Assembly: GCA_035222895.1 (NCBI GenBank)
Contig: JAVYIG010000690.1
Coordinates: 310,001 to 374,000 of the forward strand
Origin: Strongylocentrotus droebachiensis
Taxonomy: Eukaryota; Echinodermata; Echinoidea; Camarodonta; Strongylocentrotidae
Direction of reading: 5' to 3'
DNA: 64,000 nucleotides
The position numbers were made by a program, and so were the translations under genes. Within the stretch, counting starts at the first letter, position 1. Every line of letters begins with the position of its first letter. The notes beneath the pieces are model-generated. The model saw nothing but the letters and a program-made list of their open reading frames with translations. It ran no database searches and was not told the DNA's origin. Of this stretch, positions 22,517 to 33,358 are shown in pieces.

Positions 22517-24050
22517 GACAGTGACCATCTGCAAATCCGCCTGGCCAATTTACAGACAGTGGTAATATCTGCCTGTCAATACAAGTGACAGCACCAAATC
22601 TGCCAAGGGACCTATAAGCTATCACATAGGTACTTTCACACTTGTTTTCTTGTTTTTCTTTTCAACTTCAGAAGAAGAAAACACATTGTGTACAGAGCCA
22701 ACCACTCGATAATAAGCCCCATTATCTGCTCAGTCCTTTCGCTAGGCAACAACAAATACACCAATACCATATATATAACCAACTCGATTAAAGTGCCATT
22801 TCTTGGTGTGTAGTTTATGATATACCTGAGTATCGATACTCCTCTTTCTCATCTCCACATACTAAAAACCTCTACATGCACTCACAGGATATACAAGCTA
22901 ACCTGAAGTATAGGATTATAAGTTTGATGTGACAACCCCCACCACCACCCCCCCCCCCCCCCTCCCCACCTCTAAGAAAAAGACAAAAAAATGCACCCCA
23001 AATTAGAAATGAGACCAGTTTTCCCATTTTCACAAGAAACATTTCCCCCATTGTCATTCACTTCAATATATCAAAGAGAATTGTTTTTGCTGATTTTAAT
23101 CAATGGAGTATTCACAAATAATTTGTCTATATACTTTTTTGTTACTTACCTGTGTGAGGTACATACAAGAATAGACGAGTGAGCAGTCAGCACAAAGATG
23201 GAGGCCACATGGAAGAGAAAGAAAAAAAGGAAAAAGAAATGCAATTTGTTAGATCAAATTTTGAAAACAGGTTTTGATAATGCTCAGTAGAGAGGAGAAG
23301 ACATATTTATGAATACACTTAAATGTTTACAAAATTTAAGTAAGATTTGATATTATGACATTGTCAATGAAACAGATAGATTGTATTGTTTTGTAATTTA
23401 TCTTGCACAGAAGTTTCCAGACTTCCGCACCAGGTGAAAAATGTACAAAGAAAGAATTTCAATAACGCTGATAGCTACCCTAACAGCATATATAATCCCT
23501 ACCAATTCAAAAAAGGGTAAACCACAATCCTTCTTTTCACCTGCAACTTTTGTAGACTTTTACATCATCAAATTGTACCGAAATGACCACAATTCATCAA
23601 AGTCAACCCTGCCTAGAGCGCTTTTAATTATGTTTTCTGGTCTTCATACAGTTCCCTCTAGCATGCGGCTAAATAAAGACCTCTTTCTTTGGGCAGTATA
23701 TAAGTGGTCACCAAAAAAAGCTAAATTGTTTATTATGAGCCAACTTCGATGGTCCCTAATGATGCGAAACTAACGACTATTACAATCCAAAAAGGTTGCC
23801 GGTGGCGACAGGGTTTGACCGAGCAAAGAGAAATATATTACCGACGACGACGTTGGCATACCTGTTTAATTCAAAAGTCTGAGAGAAGGAGAGCTCAATC
23901 ACTACCTTTTTTATTAATCAAGGGTAACTCAGGACCACAGTCTACTCAGAACAGAGTAACTTGGTTTCATTTGGGCATAACTTGGCATATATTCTTTTGT
24001 TTTGTGCTTGCCCAACAAGGCAGTGTTCACCAAATTGTAACTCACTCTAA
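22517..24050. other. No supported gene; C run and candidate splice site
   Basis: A C-rich run lies at 22937-22965. The candidate ratchet site at 23150 is listed separately. Plus-strand frames 23441-23773 and 23749-24069 have no recognisable domain, and the second runs into the MITE at 24054. Confidence 0.35.
23144..23282 (-). promoter_or_regulatory. Candidate recursive (ratchet) splice site
   Basis: On the minus strand the sequence reads CTCACACAG|GTAAGTAAC, with the boundary between 23150 and 23149. A 3' splice site is thus joined directly to an almost ideal 5' splice site. Upstream on that strand no AG occurs for about 130 bases (23152-23282), and a T/C-rich tract lies within this zone. 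AG exclusion is typical of a genuine 3' splice site with a distant branch point. Recursive splice sites are known in very long introns of flies and vertebrates. A matching site in the same orientation lies at 49023. Confidence 0.4.
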
Positions 24051-24053
24051 CCT

Positions 24054-24178
24054 GGGCCCTGTTTCATGAAACTTTTTTATGACAAATCTGCTCTCAGCCA
24101 ATCAAATGCCACTATATCAGTAGCTTGTAACAGTTATTGTAACTTGATATTGATAACAAGTTTTATGAAACAGGGCCC
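24054..24178. mobile_element. Palindromic MITE (GGGCCCTGTTTCAT family), intact copy
   Basis: It begins GGGCCCTGTTTCATGAAACT and ends TTTTATGAAACAGGGCCC. It is the uninterrupted counterpart of 15761-16413. Confidence 0.88.
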
Positions 24179-24179
24179 A

Positions 24180-24800
24180 GGTTGGTTGGCCAAACTCTGT
24201 AAACTTGATGACTCTGCTGGGTCTCCAATCAATGATTTAAGCCTTTGATTTTGATGTCCAAAGAAAAGCATTGTAGAGACACATTTGATTGAGAAGTATA
24301 GAGATCAAACTACAAATTGGTAGTGTACATTACAAATAGAAATTATTGGTTGGTTTAATAGATCGCACCCTAATTTTTCACCCTTGACTCTATTAATGGT
24401 CCATGGAGGGAAAGTAATGTAAAAAGATACAAATCATTAAAAAATAGTTTTTAAAAATCAACATGAAAGTTCTACAATAAAATATTGGGGGGAAAAAGTA
24501 AATTTCAAAAGTCTTCATATAATCAGGTGGAAGCCCTGCCCTCATTCGATGTCTTTATTATTTAGGGCAGCTAGTAACATACCTGGTACCATCAACAAAT
24601 ATTTGTGGCTCATTTTAGAGATCGCTCTTGCACAAAGAAGACAAAAGGGGGCAAATTCCTCTCAAATAAAAGCAAACAAAACCAATCACATACCACTGGG
24701 GCTTGCTGACAGTAGACAACGCAAACAGAAGAATGTCATCGTTCTGTCTTTTGAAAAAATTTCAGGCCAACACAAAGAGGGGTGTGCGAACATGATAATT
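24180..24800. other. No recognised feature
   Basis: Ordinary AT-rich sequence. Nothing is seen. Confidence 0.4.
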
Positions 24801-24804
24801 AAGG

Positions 24805-24871
24805 TGGGGAGGGGTGGGGAGGGGAGGGGTGGGGAGGGGAGGGGAGGGGAGGGGAGGGGAGGGGAGGGGGG
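24805..24871. repeat. (GGGGA)n microsatellite
   Basis: About thirteen GGGGA/GGGGT pentamers on the plus strand. The G-run spacing makes G-quadruplex folding likely. Confidence 0.97.
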
Positions 24872-25465
24872 TTTCAAAGAAAAGTGACATCGCCTTAGAT
24901 CTTTTACTGACAGTGCTTTAAGTGAAACTTTGAGAGGGGATAATCCTTGTAAAATCCTAGCAAAAATGAAGGGACTTCTTCGCAATTGAGTGTGATACTC
25001 TTTTAAAAGAAACCACAGCAGTGGAGAGAAAGGGTAGATAAGTCGTTGTGATTCTAGAAATTGAAAGTGTGGTTGCTCTGATGCAAAATACAAACATACC
25101 GATCAGGATTTTGTGGCTAAATAAAGAAACGAGATGCTATAATTAAATCCAAATAGATTCATCATTCTTTTTCAAAGAAAGAGAATAGAAGAAGATGGGA
25201 CAATACATGAAGGTGTCATTCTGTGTCTAGCGATATAGTCTAGGAATGCCAGACGACAGATGTCCACTTTCTTAGAAAATTGCATTCCAAAGCTTTGATC
25301 ATTCTTTGATAACGATGCAACAAAAGCTTTGTCTTTTTCCAAATGGTTCATTGTTAACAGTGATCTTATTACTTCAACAATATAAAGTATAACCAATCAT
25401 GCACTTTTCCTGGGCAAATGAACGATATTGGGGACTGTGCTTTTTGATACATAGATTTTAAAATT
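24872..25465. other. No recognised feature
   Basis: The minus-strand frame 24686-25093 crosses the GGGGA repeat and is partly repeat-derived. Nothing else is seen. Confidence 0.35.
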
Positions 25466-25474
25466 CAATTGTCA

Positions 25475-25615
25475 CTCTCTCTCTCTTTCCCTCCCTATCT
25501 TCATTCCTCTCTCTCTTCCCCCCCCCCCCCTCCCCCACTCCCTCTCTCTCCCCCCTCTCTCCCCCTCTCTCACACACATACTTCTTCCCTTTCTCCCTCT
25601 CTCTCTCTCTCTCTA
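25475..25615. repeat. CT-rich tract with C run
   Basis: TCTC dinucleotides, a C run (25519-25530) and a short CACACA block. Confidence 0.95.
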
Positions 25616-25619
25616 CTGA

Positions 25620-26028
25620 TTATCAATTTCACATCAATTGAAATCTATTTAATCATCTCCCAAAACTGTGCTTGACCCGGTCACAAGAAGTTGGATCGGC
25701 CTGCATCAGGTGGTCATGCACAGACATCATCAGTACTTTGGAGGCGTAAAAGCCAACGAACACCAATTGCCGATTCCCCCAAAGGCACTTGTAGGGATGT
25801 CATTAAATGGACATATGTTTGCTCATCTTATGGCCTGCTTTCCAGATTTTATTGATCTTTTTGTAGCTCTCGTGTCCCCCTTCCTTTCATCTCAAAGTTC
25901 TTTATAGATTTTCTTAATTGTTAGAATGAGACGAGGGTGTGAATTGTTAAGTCATATGCCAATATCTACTGCAATGAGTTGTCACTTTCTAATTTGAAAA
26001 TTAGCTCTGGTAGCTGCCTCACCATGTC
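25620..26028. other. Unassigned open segment 25668-25907, no recognised domain
   Basis: A plus-strand frame of 79 codons opens with GTG rather than ATG. It is rich in His and Pro in its first half and hydrophobic in its second. No acceptor with a clear pyrimidine tract adjoins it. It is not called as a gene. Confidence 0.2.
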
Positions 26029-26035
26029 CAGGGGG

Positions 26036-26352
26036 GGGGGGGGGGTGTTTCACAAAGATCCTAAGTCTAACCTAACTCTAAGTTGAACTTAAACATTATG
26101 GAGAGCCATTTGTAGCCTTAAAATAAAATATATTTGAAAGGCAAAAATTCAAGTATTTTAGACTTTTCATAAATTCCACATCAAGTACATGAAATCTCCT
26201 TGATAATAGAATATATGAATGATTTGAATCAACATTTTATGCCTTTTAAAATAAATTTTACAAAATGTCTTCAAAGATGCTAACAGCTTTCCATAATGGT
26301 TAAGTCCAACTTAGAGATAAGTTCAACTTAGGATCTTTGTGAAACACCCCCC
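26036..26352. mobile_element. MITE with ~65-base terminal inverted repeats
   Basis: The left end GGGGGTGTTTCACAAAGATC is repeated in inverse at the right end, followed on both arms by CTAAGT, TCTAAGTT and CATTATGGA. The left G run is expanded. No confident target duplication could be read because of the G run. It is AT rich inside with no open frame. Confidence 0.85.
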
Positions 26353-27705
26353 TGTTCTCCTATTCCTTCACTAGTGAGACGGACACGAGATCAAGCCCTA
26401 ACCCTTATATATGGTCTTTACAGCGTCAGAAAGCCGGCATTAATAGCTTCTATAGTTTAGCGCAAAACTAACACCCTTTGCTCTGAACAGACACAAATCA
26501 TGTTCTATCATCCAAATACAGCATGACCCCCATTAAAAGATGCAGCAAATTTGCAAGCATGAATTTGTGATGCAAGCTTATCAAGTTTGCCGCAAGCTTA
26601 AGATTTTGAAAGGGAATCCTGTCTCATCGACACGTTTCAATGCCGAATCTATCGTCATTGAAGTGTGCAAATGAGAGTGGTTTGCACAGAGCTTGACTAC
26701 AAGGATGTCACTAGCTCCTAAATATACTCACAAATATTATGCAATGAAAAGATAACTGGAGGTGCTCTTCCACTAACCTTTGAGGGGGCACCATGACCAA
26801 CAGAGATATATATATAAATAGTATATTTCTTTGTGTTCATGATGGTTTTGTTCATGCATAAAAAAGCTAAGACCTCAGCCCCTAGCACTGAAAATGATTG
26901 AAACTCATGAATATATTCCTACTGTTGATATGTTTGTTCTTGCAGTGTTTGACTGGGTGCTAATTGCTTACTGTGACCTCATCCTAACCCATCTTCAAAC
27001 AGCGCTACCAACAAAAGACCTGTCAATCACGAGAATGTTTTCCCCCCTCTGTGCATTCAATACATTAAAACACACATTACATTCCAATTCACACATTGTT
27101 GTTAGGTATACTCTGCATCACAGTTGTTTTCCAGTCATAATAATTGGGTTGTTAACCCTGTACGTCTGCATGCATCATTCATATTATGTCATTTTAACTG
27201 TGTGAGCAGCCAGGTTGTCAAAATGTTTACTGCTCCATATTCACCCGATCATTAAATGTACCATTCAACTTTTTTTTTCTGGTGGGGGGGGGGGGGGGCT
27301 ATGACTTATGATCTATTTAATGTGATGGCATATCAAGGTAACCAATGAATTAAGCATAAGATAGAATATAACCATTTGAAATAGATATTTTGTAATTTTA
27401 AGCCTATGACTTAAGAGTTAAACACATAAAGAAATGGAATAAACAGAAAACTTTTTTTTTACCACGATAGAAAGTGCTCCTTTAATTTAAAACATTCCAA
27501 AATGCTTTTGTAAAGTATTGGCTTACAGATTATTTTGAAAAAGTGCTTCTTTGCCATTATATTGCTCGAAAGATATTAAGATATTCCTTGCATTTTTATA
27601 TATAGGTACACAACTTGATATATTTTAAAAATTTGAGTTTCTTCACTGCTCTTTAATAGACATCCTCTAGCAATTAGTAAATTCATTTTCAAATGATTAT
27701 TCACC
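26353..27705. other. No supported gene; G run at 27284
   Basis: A plus-strand frame from a true ATG (26894-27205) contains a strong acceptor-like site, TTTGTTCTTGCAG (ending 26945). It stays open to a GTATAC donor-like site at 27106. No family is recognised, and its end phase does not fit the segment at 27711. A G run lies at 27284-27298. Confidence 0.25.
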
Positions 27706-27710
27706 AACAG

Positions 27711-27842
27711 ATCAAACAAGAAACATCTGAATGTCACTGCGACGATTCCTACCCCAGTATGAGTCAGTTGGAGCCGAGCTCAACCCTCAAATCCACCGAT
27801 TATTCGGCCTCTAACGGTTTCCAATCATTTCCGTCAAGATAA
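27711..27842 (+). CDS. Candidate terminal coding exon, Ser-rich tail
   Basis: After an acceptor-like ATTATTCACCAACAG, a phase-0 frame of 43 codons runs to a TAA stop at 27840-27842. It starts Ile-Lys-Gln-Glu, which fits the psi-K-x-E SUMO-attachment consensus. It then has two Cys close together, an acidic pair and a long Ser/Pro/Tyr-rich tail ending Phe-Pro-Ser-Arg. That composition is like the C-terminal tail of a transcription factor or a receptor cytoplasmic tail. Its base composition is GC richer than the flanks, which are 70% AT or so. No family is recognised and no upstream exon with a fitting phase was found. It could be chance. Confidence 0.33.
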   Translation: MKQETSECHCDDSYPSMSQLEPSSTLKSTDYSASNGFQSFPSR

Positions 27843-28288
27843 TTGCAAAACCTTCAAAAATCACAGGGGTACCACTTATTATTCATCATGAGGCAAGAGA
27901 TAAATAATTGGAAAGTATTCACTATTTTGGTGCAATTTAGCATTTCCTGTATTTATCAAGGACAGGTTTGGGTATTACCAAAACACTATAAACATGCTTA
28001 CAATCTTCCTAAGAACCTGTAAATATTGTTTACAACGGCTCTGGTACATATGAGTGCGTGTATCATATAGCTATAGGTTGACTCATTTGTGTACCTCTTT
28101 CTCAGTAGCAGTAATAAGTGAATGAAGTTATGCTAAAATCTATATATTAGATTTAAAATAGAAGATTCAAATAGTTATTCAATTATTGTAATAATCACGG
28201 GTTGTTAAGTACACATTTTCATTAACCTCTCCTGTGACAAATCTGACTGTGTTTGTATTAAAGAAGGCAATTTTCTGCTTTGAAACAA
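27843..28288. other. No recognised feature; possible 3' UTR
   Basis: If the exon at 27711-27842 is real, this would be its 3' UTR. No AATAAA was seen close by; ATTAAA occurs near 28257. Confidence 0.25.
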
Positions 28289-28291
28289 GTA

Positions 28292-28467
28292 CAGTCAAAC
28301 CTGCTTTAGAGACCTCCTGTCTACAAAGACCACATATTTTGTTTCCCTTGAAAATGGTTTCTCATTGAAACATTTACTAAAGGAACCTGTTGTACATAAA
28401 GACCACCTGCCTATAAAGACCACATTTCTTGTCTCCCTTGGGAGGTCTTTATAGACAGGTTTCACTG
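28292..28467. mobile_element. Tc1/mariner-like MITE
   Basis: The ends are CAGTCAAACCTGC and, in inverse, CAGTGAAACCTGTCTATAAA, flanked by TA on both sides (28290-28291 and 28468-28469). TATAAAGACCAC-type blocks repeat inside. TA duplication and this terminus fit Tc1/mariner-type non-autonomous elements, which are widespread in marine invertebrates. The minus-strand open frame 28295-28528 lies mostly within it and is not a gene. Confidence 0.85.
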
Positions 28468-28469
28468 TA

Positions 28470-29095
28470 TATGCATTTTTGAAGAATATTCTCAGTTGAG
28501 TATCATCCGTTGAGTACCAGACGGGCATTAAGCCCCTTAAAACAAAAAGTGAACGTCTTTCTTGCTTTCAACAGACGGTATATAGTATGAGGTTAGAACA
28601 AAGATATAAAACTTGTATGTCTTTTCAATGTTGATTAGAAATAATTGTTCATGAATGAACTATATTGCAAGCAGAGGACAAAGAGGTTTAAATCTAACAT
28701 CCTTTTTTGAGAAAAAAATAATTGAAAAATGTGACACTAATTCTATGCAGACGCAGCACAACTTAGAGGTGTAATTTGGGGAAACAGTTTTGGAGAAAAA
28801 CTGTCTACAAACGTTATCGCTTCTGAAAGGATCACGTCCTTGGATGTCATCTCTGCACATCATTAGTAAATCAGTTGCCGTGGCAATGAGTTCCTGTTCA
28901 GGTGCATTGCAAAGGGTTGGGATACGCCACAAATGCTAAATGTCAATTATAATTGGTGTGGGTTTTTTAAGATTATAGCTTTAAATTACATTAATGTCTG
29001 CTTGGTTAGAGGAATTTCAAGAAGGGTGTGTAATCATCGAGTTGGAGGGATTTTATTAAAATATTACATTCTGAATTACTGCTCTATGTCTCAGT
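28470..29095. other. No recognised feature
   Basis: The minus-strand frame 28660-28932 has no recognisable domain. Nothing else is seen. Confidence 0.35.
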
Positions 29096-29099
29096 AGAT

Positions 29100-29134
29100 T
29101 TCTCTATCTTTCTCTTTCCCTCCCTCCCCCCCCC

Positions 29135-29183
<49 letters not shown>

Positions 29184-29372
29184 TCCTTTCTTCCTCCCTC
29201 ACTCCCCCCTCAATCTCTCTCTCTCCCCCCCCCCCCCACTTTCTTTCTCCTTGCCTATCTCCCCCTCTCTCACCCCCTTAGCCTCCTCCTTTTTCAACCT
29301 CTCCTCCCCCCACCCCCTTTCTCTCCCCCTCCCTCTACCCCACTCCTCCCCCTCCTATCTCTGTCTCTCTCT
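29100..29372. repeat. CT-rich tract with C runs
   Basis: TC dinucleotides plus C runs at 29127-29139 and 29226-29237, degenerating into CCCCCTCC blocks to 29370. Confidence 0.95.
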
Positions 29373-30486
29373 TATGGTCTGACAGCATGAAACCATGTTA
29401 CCACGTTGCCCTATCTTCGATCATTCTCATTTCACCTTGTCTTTGCACATTTCTCGGTTCGGTGACCACATTTGATATCGCTAACTCAAAAACCCAGACA
29501 GGCCAGATGGCTTACTCATCAATAACAATGATACTGGGGATAGTCCAATGTTATTGTCAATGGCTTCTAATTTTCGGGGCTGTTGCCAGACAATTGTAAT
29601 GTTACGCAGGTCAACATGTAGAGGTTTCTTCCTGTGTTTTTTGTGGGGAAAGTGAAACAGAAATGTGGAGAAAATGATGGCTAAATCAACAATAGCAACA
29701 TGACAATACCTGTTGAATGAATTATGGGGAATTATTTCTTTCTTTCTATTCTCAGAAGCATATTTTATTTATTTTTGAAGGGGTTGATTCAGGTCATTTC
29801 AGAGTGTTATCCTTTCTATCAACTTTTTAAAACTGACATGAAAGAAATTGAAAGACTATTTATATCAAGTGGGAGGTTATAAACAGAAAAGAGAACACCA
29901 ACTATTACAAAAAATGCCGGGATAATGGCAATACAAGACAAGGTTGGAGCAAAAATATATTCGATATAAAAATGAGATGATGGAATAGATGAAAATGATT
30001 GAAAATATTGAGGGAAGATTTGTTTTTAATTCTCAATTTTTTTATTTAAATTTTTAATTAAAAAGAAGTGAAGAAGAGACATATTCTGAAATATTAGACA
30101 GAGAGGCAGGTGAAACTGACAACAGACAATTTCGTACATGTTTCTATATTTGATATGAAGGATAATCTTTGTAAATTCGTGTTCTGGATTTGCAACCCTT
30201 GCTAAATTTCTAAAATGCACTTCAAGGAGATGTCACTGTAAAGAACTCAAACAAGAATACTATATACAACCCAAATCCAAGTCAACTCATTTCTACAGAT
30301 TTGTTTGGGTAATGACATGGAACATATAACGTTCATGTTCTGAAGGTCATAACAATGTCAAGTTGGTAGACAGTGGCTCTAAGGTTTGTTTGTGTATGTC
30401 AAACAAGACGGATGTCAAAAGCGCATGTCCTCGTTGTTTTATTGGTGACATTTTCCTGCAAACTTGGCTCATTTTTGGTGAGCATT
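29373..30486. other. No supported gene
   Basis: A plus-strand ATG frame at 29387-29599 (70 codons) has a hydrophobic start and good start context, but no recognised domain. The rest is AT-rich DNA. Confidence 0.3.
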
Positions 30487-30495
30487 TATCTCTAT

Positions 30496-31150
30496 AGGCG
30501 TGTCTTCACCATCTCGAGATTGCAAAATATCCAGCTATTTTGAACTATCCCGATCGCAAACTATCCAGCTATTTGCGTCTTCACCAGACCGAAGTGGCAA
30601 ATTAGCTGGATAGTTGGTCGGGATAATATCCCAAGATATCTCGGTCTAGTTTGCAAAATATCCTTCTATTTCCGAACTAGCGGGATAGTTTGCGAGCGTC
30701 TTCACCAGACCGAAGTACGGAGTCAATAATCCCGATCCCATCATGCACAACGATTTCCGGTTTTCCGTGTTGTTGTTTACTTCTACTAGCGCGCACATGT
30801 GATCTATACCACTCAGTTAGCTCAGCGTACATCTACCGTATTTTTTGCGTTCAAATCGTCAGTTTTCTGCATTTACTCGTCTAGTTTGTTTTTGTCTTTG
30901 TTTTGTTTTTTGTTTGCTGTTCGCCGTTGTACTGAGGTGTTAATAATGTCTCACTGGACATCTTAAATCCGCGCGCTGGCCGTACAGTCATTCGCTGAAG
31001 TGCGCATGCGTCAATCTCGAGATTATTTTTCGAGCTAGTTGGTGATGAGCGTATCGGTCTGGTGAAGACGCAAATAGCTGGATAGCTTTCGATCGGGATA
31101 GTTCAAAATAGCTGGATATTTGGCATTCTCGAGATGGTGCAGACACGCCT
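30496..31150. mobile_element. Mutator-like long-TIR element, copy B
   Basis: The element has 97-base terminal inverted repeats that agree at 92 positions by eye, starting AGGCGTGTCTTCACCATCTC (the other arm has G for one T). It is flanked by a 9-base duplication, TATCTCTAT (30487-30495) and TATCTTTAT (31151-31159), 8 of 9 identical. Long inverted repeats plus a duplication of about 9 bases are the Mutator-like signature. The interior (about 30715-31020) is unlike the arms and CpG richer, with no transposase frame, so it may be captured host DNA. Confidence 0.82.
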
Positions 31151-31171
31151 TATCTTTATAGCCTAAGAGCC

Positions 31172-31372
31172 CCTCCCCCTCCCCCCCCCCTCTCTCCCTC
31201 TCTCTCTCTAAATTTGTCTCTTTCTTCTTGTTTCATATTTGTCCCTCTGCCTATCTGTCTCTCTCCTTCTCTTGACACTAGAGCACAGAACTTTTACTTT
31301 CATCTTTGCAATGTTCTACCCTTACACACAACTCTCTCTCTCTCTCTTTCCACACCCCCCCCCCCCCCCTCC
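31172..31372. repeat. CT-rich tract with C runs
   Basis: TCTC stretches and C runs near 31175-31192 and 31352-31370. The minus strand is purine rich, which makes long Lys/Glu-rich frames. Confidence 0.9.
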
Positions 31373-33000
31373 CTTCCCAAAGAATCTCTGAAACAGAGCT
31401 TTCTTCCCATTTCTTGCACAAGACAATACAGCCCATTGACTGGCATCTTACCTCTGCTTATTTATCTGGGGCTTTGGGGATCTAAAAGTAGTCGAGGGCT
31501 CTTCTTTCCCCTTCACCCTTTCTTCAGATTCCTTGTCCTTACTATTTCTTCTAGTTAGTCTTTTTGAAGAGAATTCTTGAGCCTTTGGGTCAACTTTGTT
31601 TAGTCAGGTTTCCTTACCCTCACACTTTCCCTGTTCACTTCCACTTCGCCCCAGTTTCCCCCAAAATAGTCCTTCTACGTACCCCTGATACCTTTATATA
31701 TAGGTGTACCATCTTTCCCAGACTGGACGATTCATTTCCGAAATGTTTCCTATATTTTAGTCAGTTGTAAGAAAGAGCTTAATGCAGGTATTGCTTTTTT
31801 TCTGCAATTTCCACCAATCAGATGGCTAGATTTCTAAAGAGAGGTATATAAAATATTTTAGTCAAGATTTTGTATTTGAATTTCTAAATATTATAGGCAT
31901 CGTTAGCTCAATATCACATACTTGTACCTATAAAGTCTTTCTGCAACTCAATTACTAGTAGTCAAGGAACTGCCATAGGTAGATTTGTTTATCTTTCAGA
32001 AACCTCTTATACTGGAGGGACACTATTCGCTCTACTTTTGAGTAGTTTGAGACGCCACTTATAAATCCTCCTAAATTTTGTGAAATGCTTGATTCAAAAG
32101 AGGGCCAATATAGGTCCTTGATACCATTTTAAGTAGAGTAATTGCCCAAGTCTTTCTACTTCAAATTACTCCCATTAAAGCAATATATACTGTACGTAAT
32201 TACATATCATTACCACCAATTCGCATACCATACTCCACTATAACACATCTGCAAAGCCTCACAAATAAATGTCATCCTGAACAAATACTGAAGTAAAACT
32301 GTTCTCTTTATCTTTAAATGATTCAATAATCTCTCTTTCATTATTCTAGTTAATGGTAACTTGATCCCCACAGTTCAGGCATAATAAAAATGTCAATTCC
32401 AACTTAATTTGAGAGAAAAATAGTCGATTGGGGAGTTCTCCTTGATGGTTTTAGGCAAGTCATTGCTCAAGAGATATGTAAGCAAATTTGGACAAAGATG
32501 GTGTGCCCGTAAATCTGTTATCATAAATGATACTTTTATAGTTTGCCATGGTAGTTGAATGGTAAAATAATTTGCCATTGATGTAAGAAAAAAATCCTGA
32601 ACTTTTTAAGAAAAAAATTCAAATAATTAGTTTTTGACAAATTTAGGTCAGTTCTTTTTTCAAAATGAGGAACAAAAATTATATTCATTCCATTGTACAA
32701 GTAACCCTAAAATTATTGATATCATTAACTCAGGGGAAATTTTTCAAAACCCCAAATAACATTGCTTTCCATAATTGCTTGGATTGAGTTTTACTCCAAA
32801 AAAGTTGAATAATAGCAAATTTAAGTGGGAACTGTATTTAGATAAATTTTGAGGAGCCTCTTATTCTTGCCAATTTTCAGATGTTGTGTTTGTGATCTCT
32901 ATATTAAAACAAGGGGAAATGGATATCAAAAGAGCACATGCCAAATTGTTCATTGTCTTTTAACGAACAATAAATGCAGTCATCTATATGATAACAAAGT
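31373..33000. other. No supported gene
   Basis: A minus-strand Lys/Glu/Ser/Pro-rich frame of about 51 codons (31456-31608) ends at GAG|GTAAGA. It lacks an acceptor, and its composition follows from the purine-rich strand. The rest is AT-rich DNA. Confidence 0.3.
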
Positions 33001-33008
33001 GATGGATA

Positions 33009-33350
33009 CAGGCGCGGATCCAGGATTTCTTAGGGGAGGGGGCCCAACTTTCTTCATTTTTGTTTGCTCCCGAAAATTGAAAAATCGCGCCGGCCGAAAA
33101 GTCGCTCAGTGGGGGGGGGGGGGGGGTGGGGGGGGGGGGTGGGGGGGTGGGGGGTAGTGAGCACAATTTTTTTTTTTTTTTTTTGCTCCCGAAAATTTGA
33201 AAATCGCGCCGACCGAAAAGTCGCTCAGTGGGGGGGGGGGGGGGGGGGGGGGGGGTAGTGAGCACATTTTTTTTTTTTTTTTTTTTTTGGTCCTCAAAAA
33301 AATTTCAATTTGCACCCCCCCCGGGGGCCCCCCCCCTGGATCCGCCACTG
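33009..33350. mobile_element. hAT-type MITE with internal duplication
   Basis: It begins CAGGCGCGGATCCAGG and ends CCTGGATCCGCCACTG, and is flanked by a perfect 8-base duplication GATGGATA (33001-33008 and 33351-33358). Inside, a 119-base unit (GCTCCCGAAAAT, then AAATCGCGCC, AAAAGTCGCTCAGTG, a G run, GTAGTGAGCACA and a T run) is repeated in tandem from 33065 and 33184. The perfect duplication suggests recent insertion. The Gly- and Pro-rich frames across it are artefacts of the G/C runs. Confidence 0.96.
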
Positions 33351-33358
33351 GATGGATA

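Noticed and set aside
23749-24069. 106-codon plus-strand frame
   Set aside because: It opens in ordinary DNA with an alternative start, runs into the GGGCCCTGTTTCAT MITE and has no recognisable domain.
26894-27205. 103-codon ATG-started protein with two hydrophobic stretches
   Set aside because: No domain is recognised. The internal acceptor-like site is attractive, but no partner exon fits its phase.
31456-31608. Lys/Glu/Ser-rich minus-strand exon ending at GAG|GTAAGA
   Set aside because: The strand is purine rich here, which removes stops and yields such residues. No acceptor with a pyrimidine tract exists upstream.
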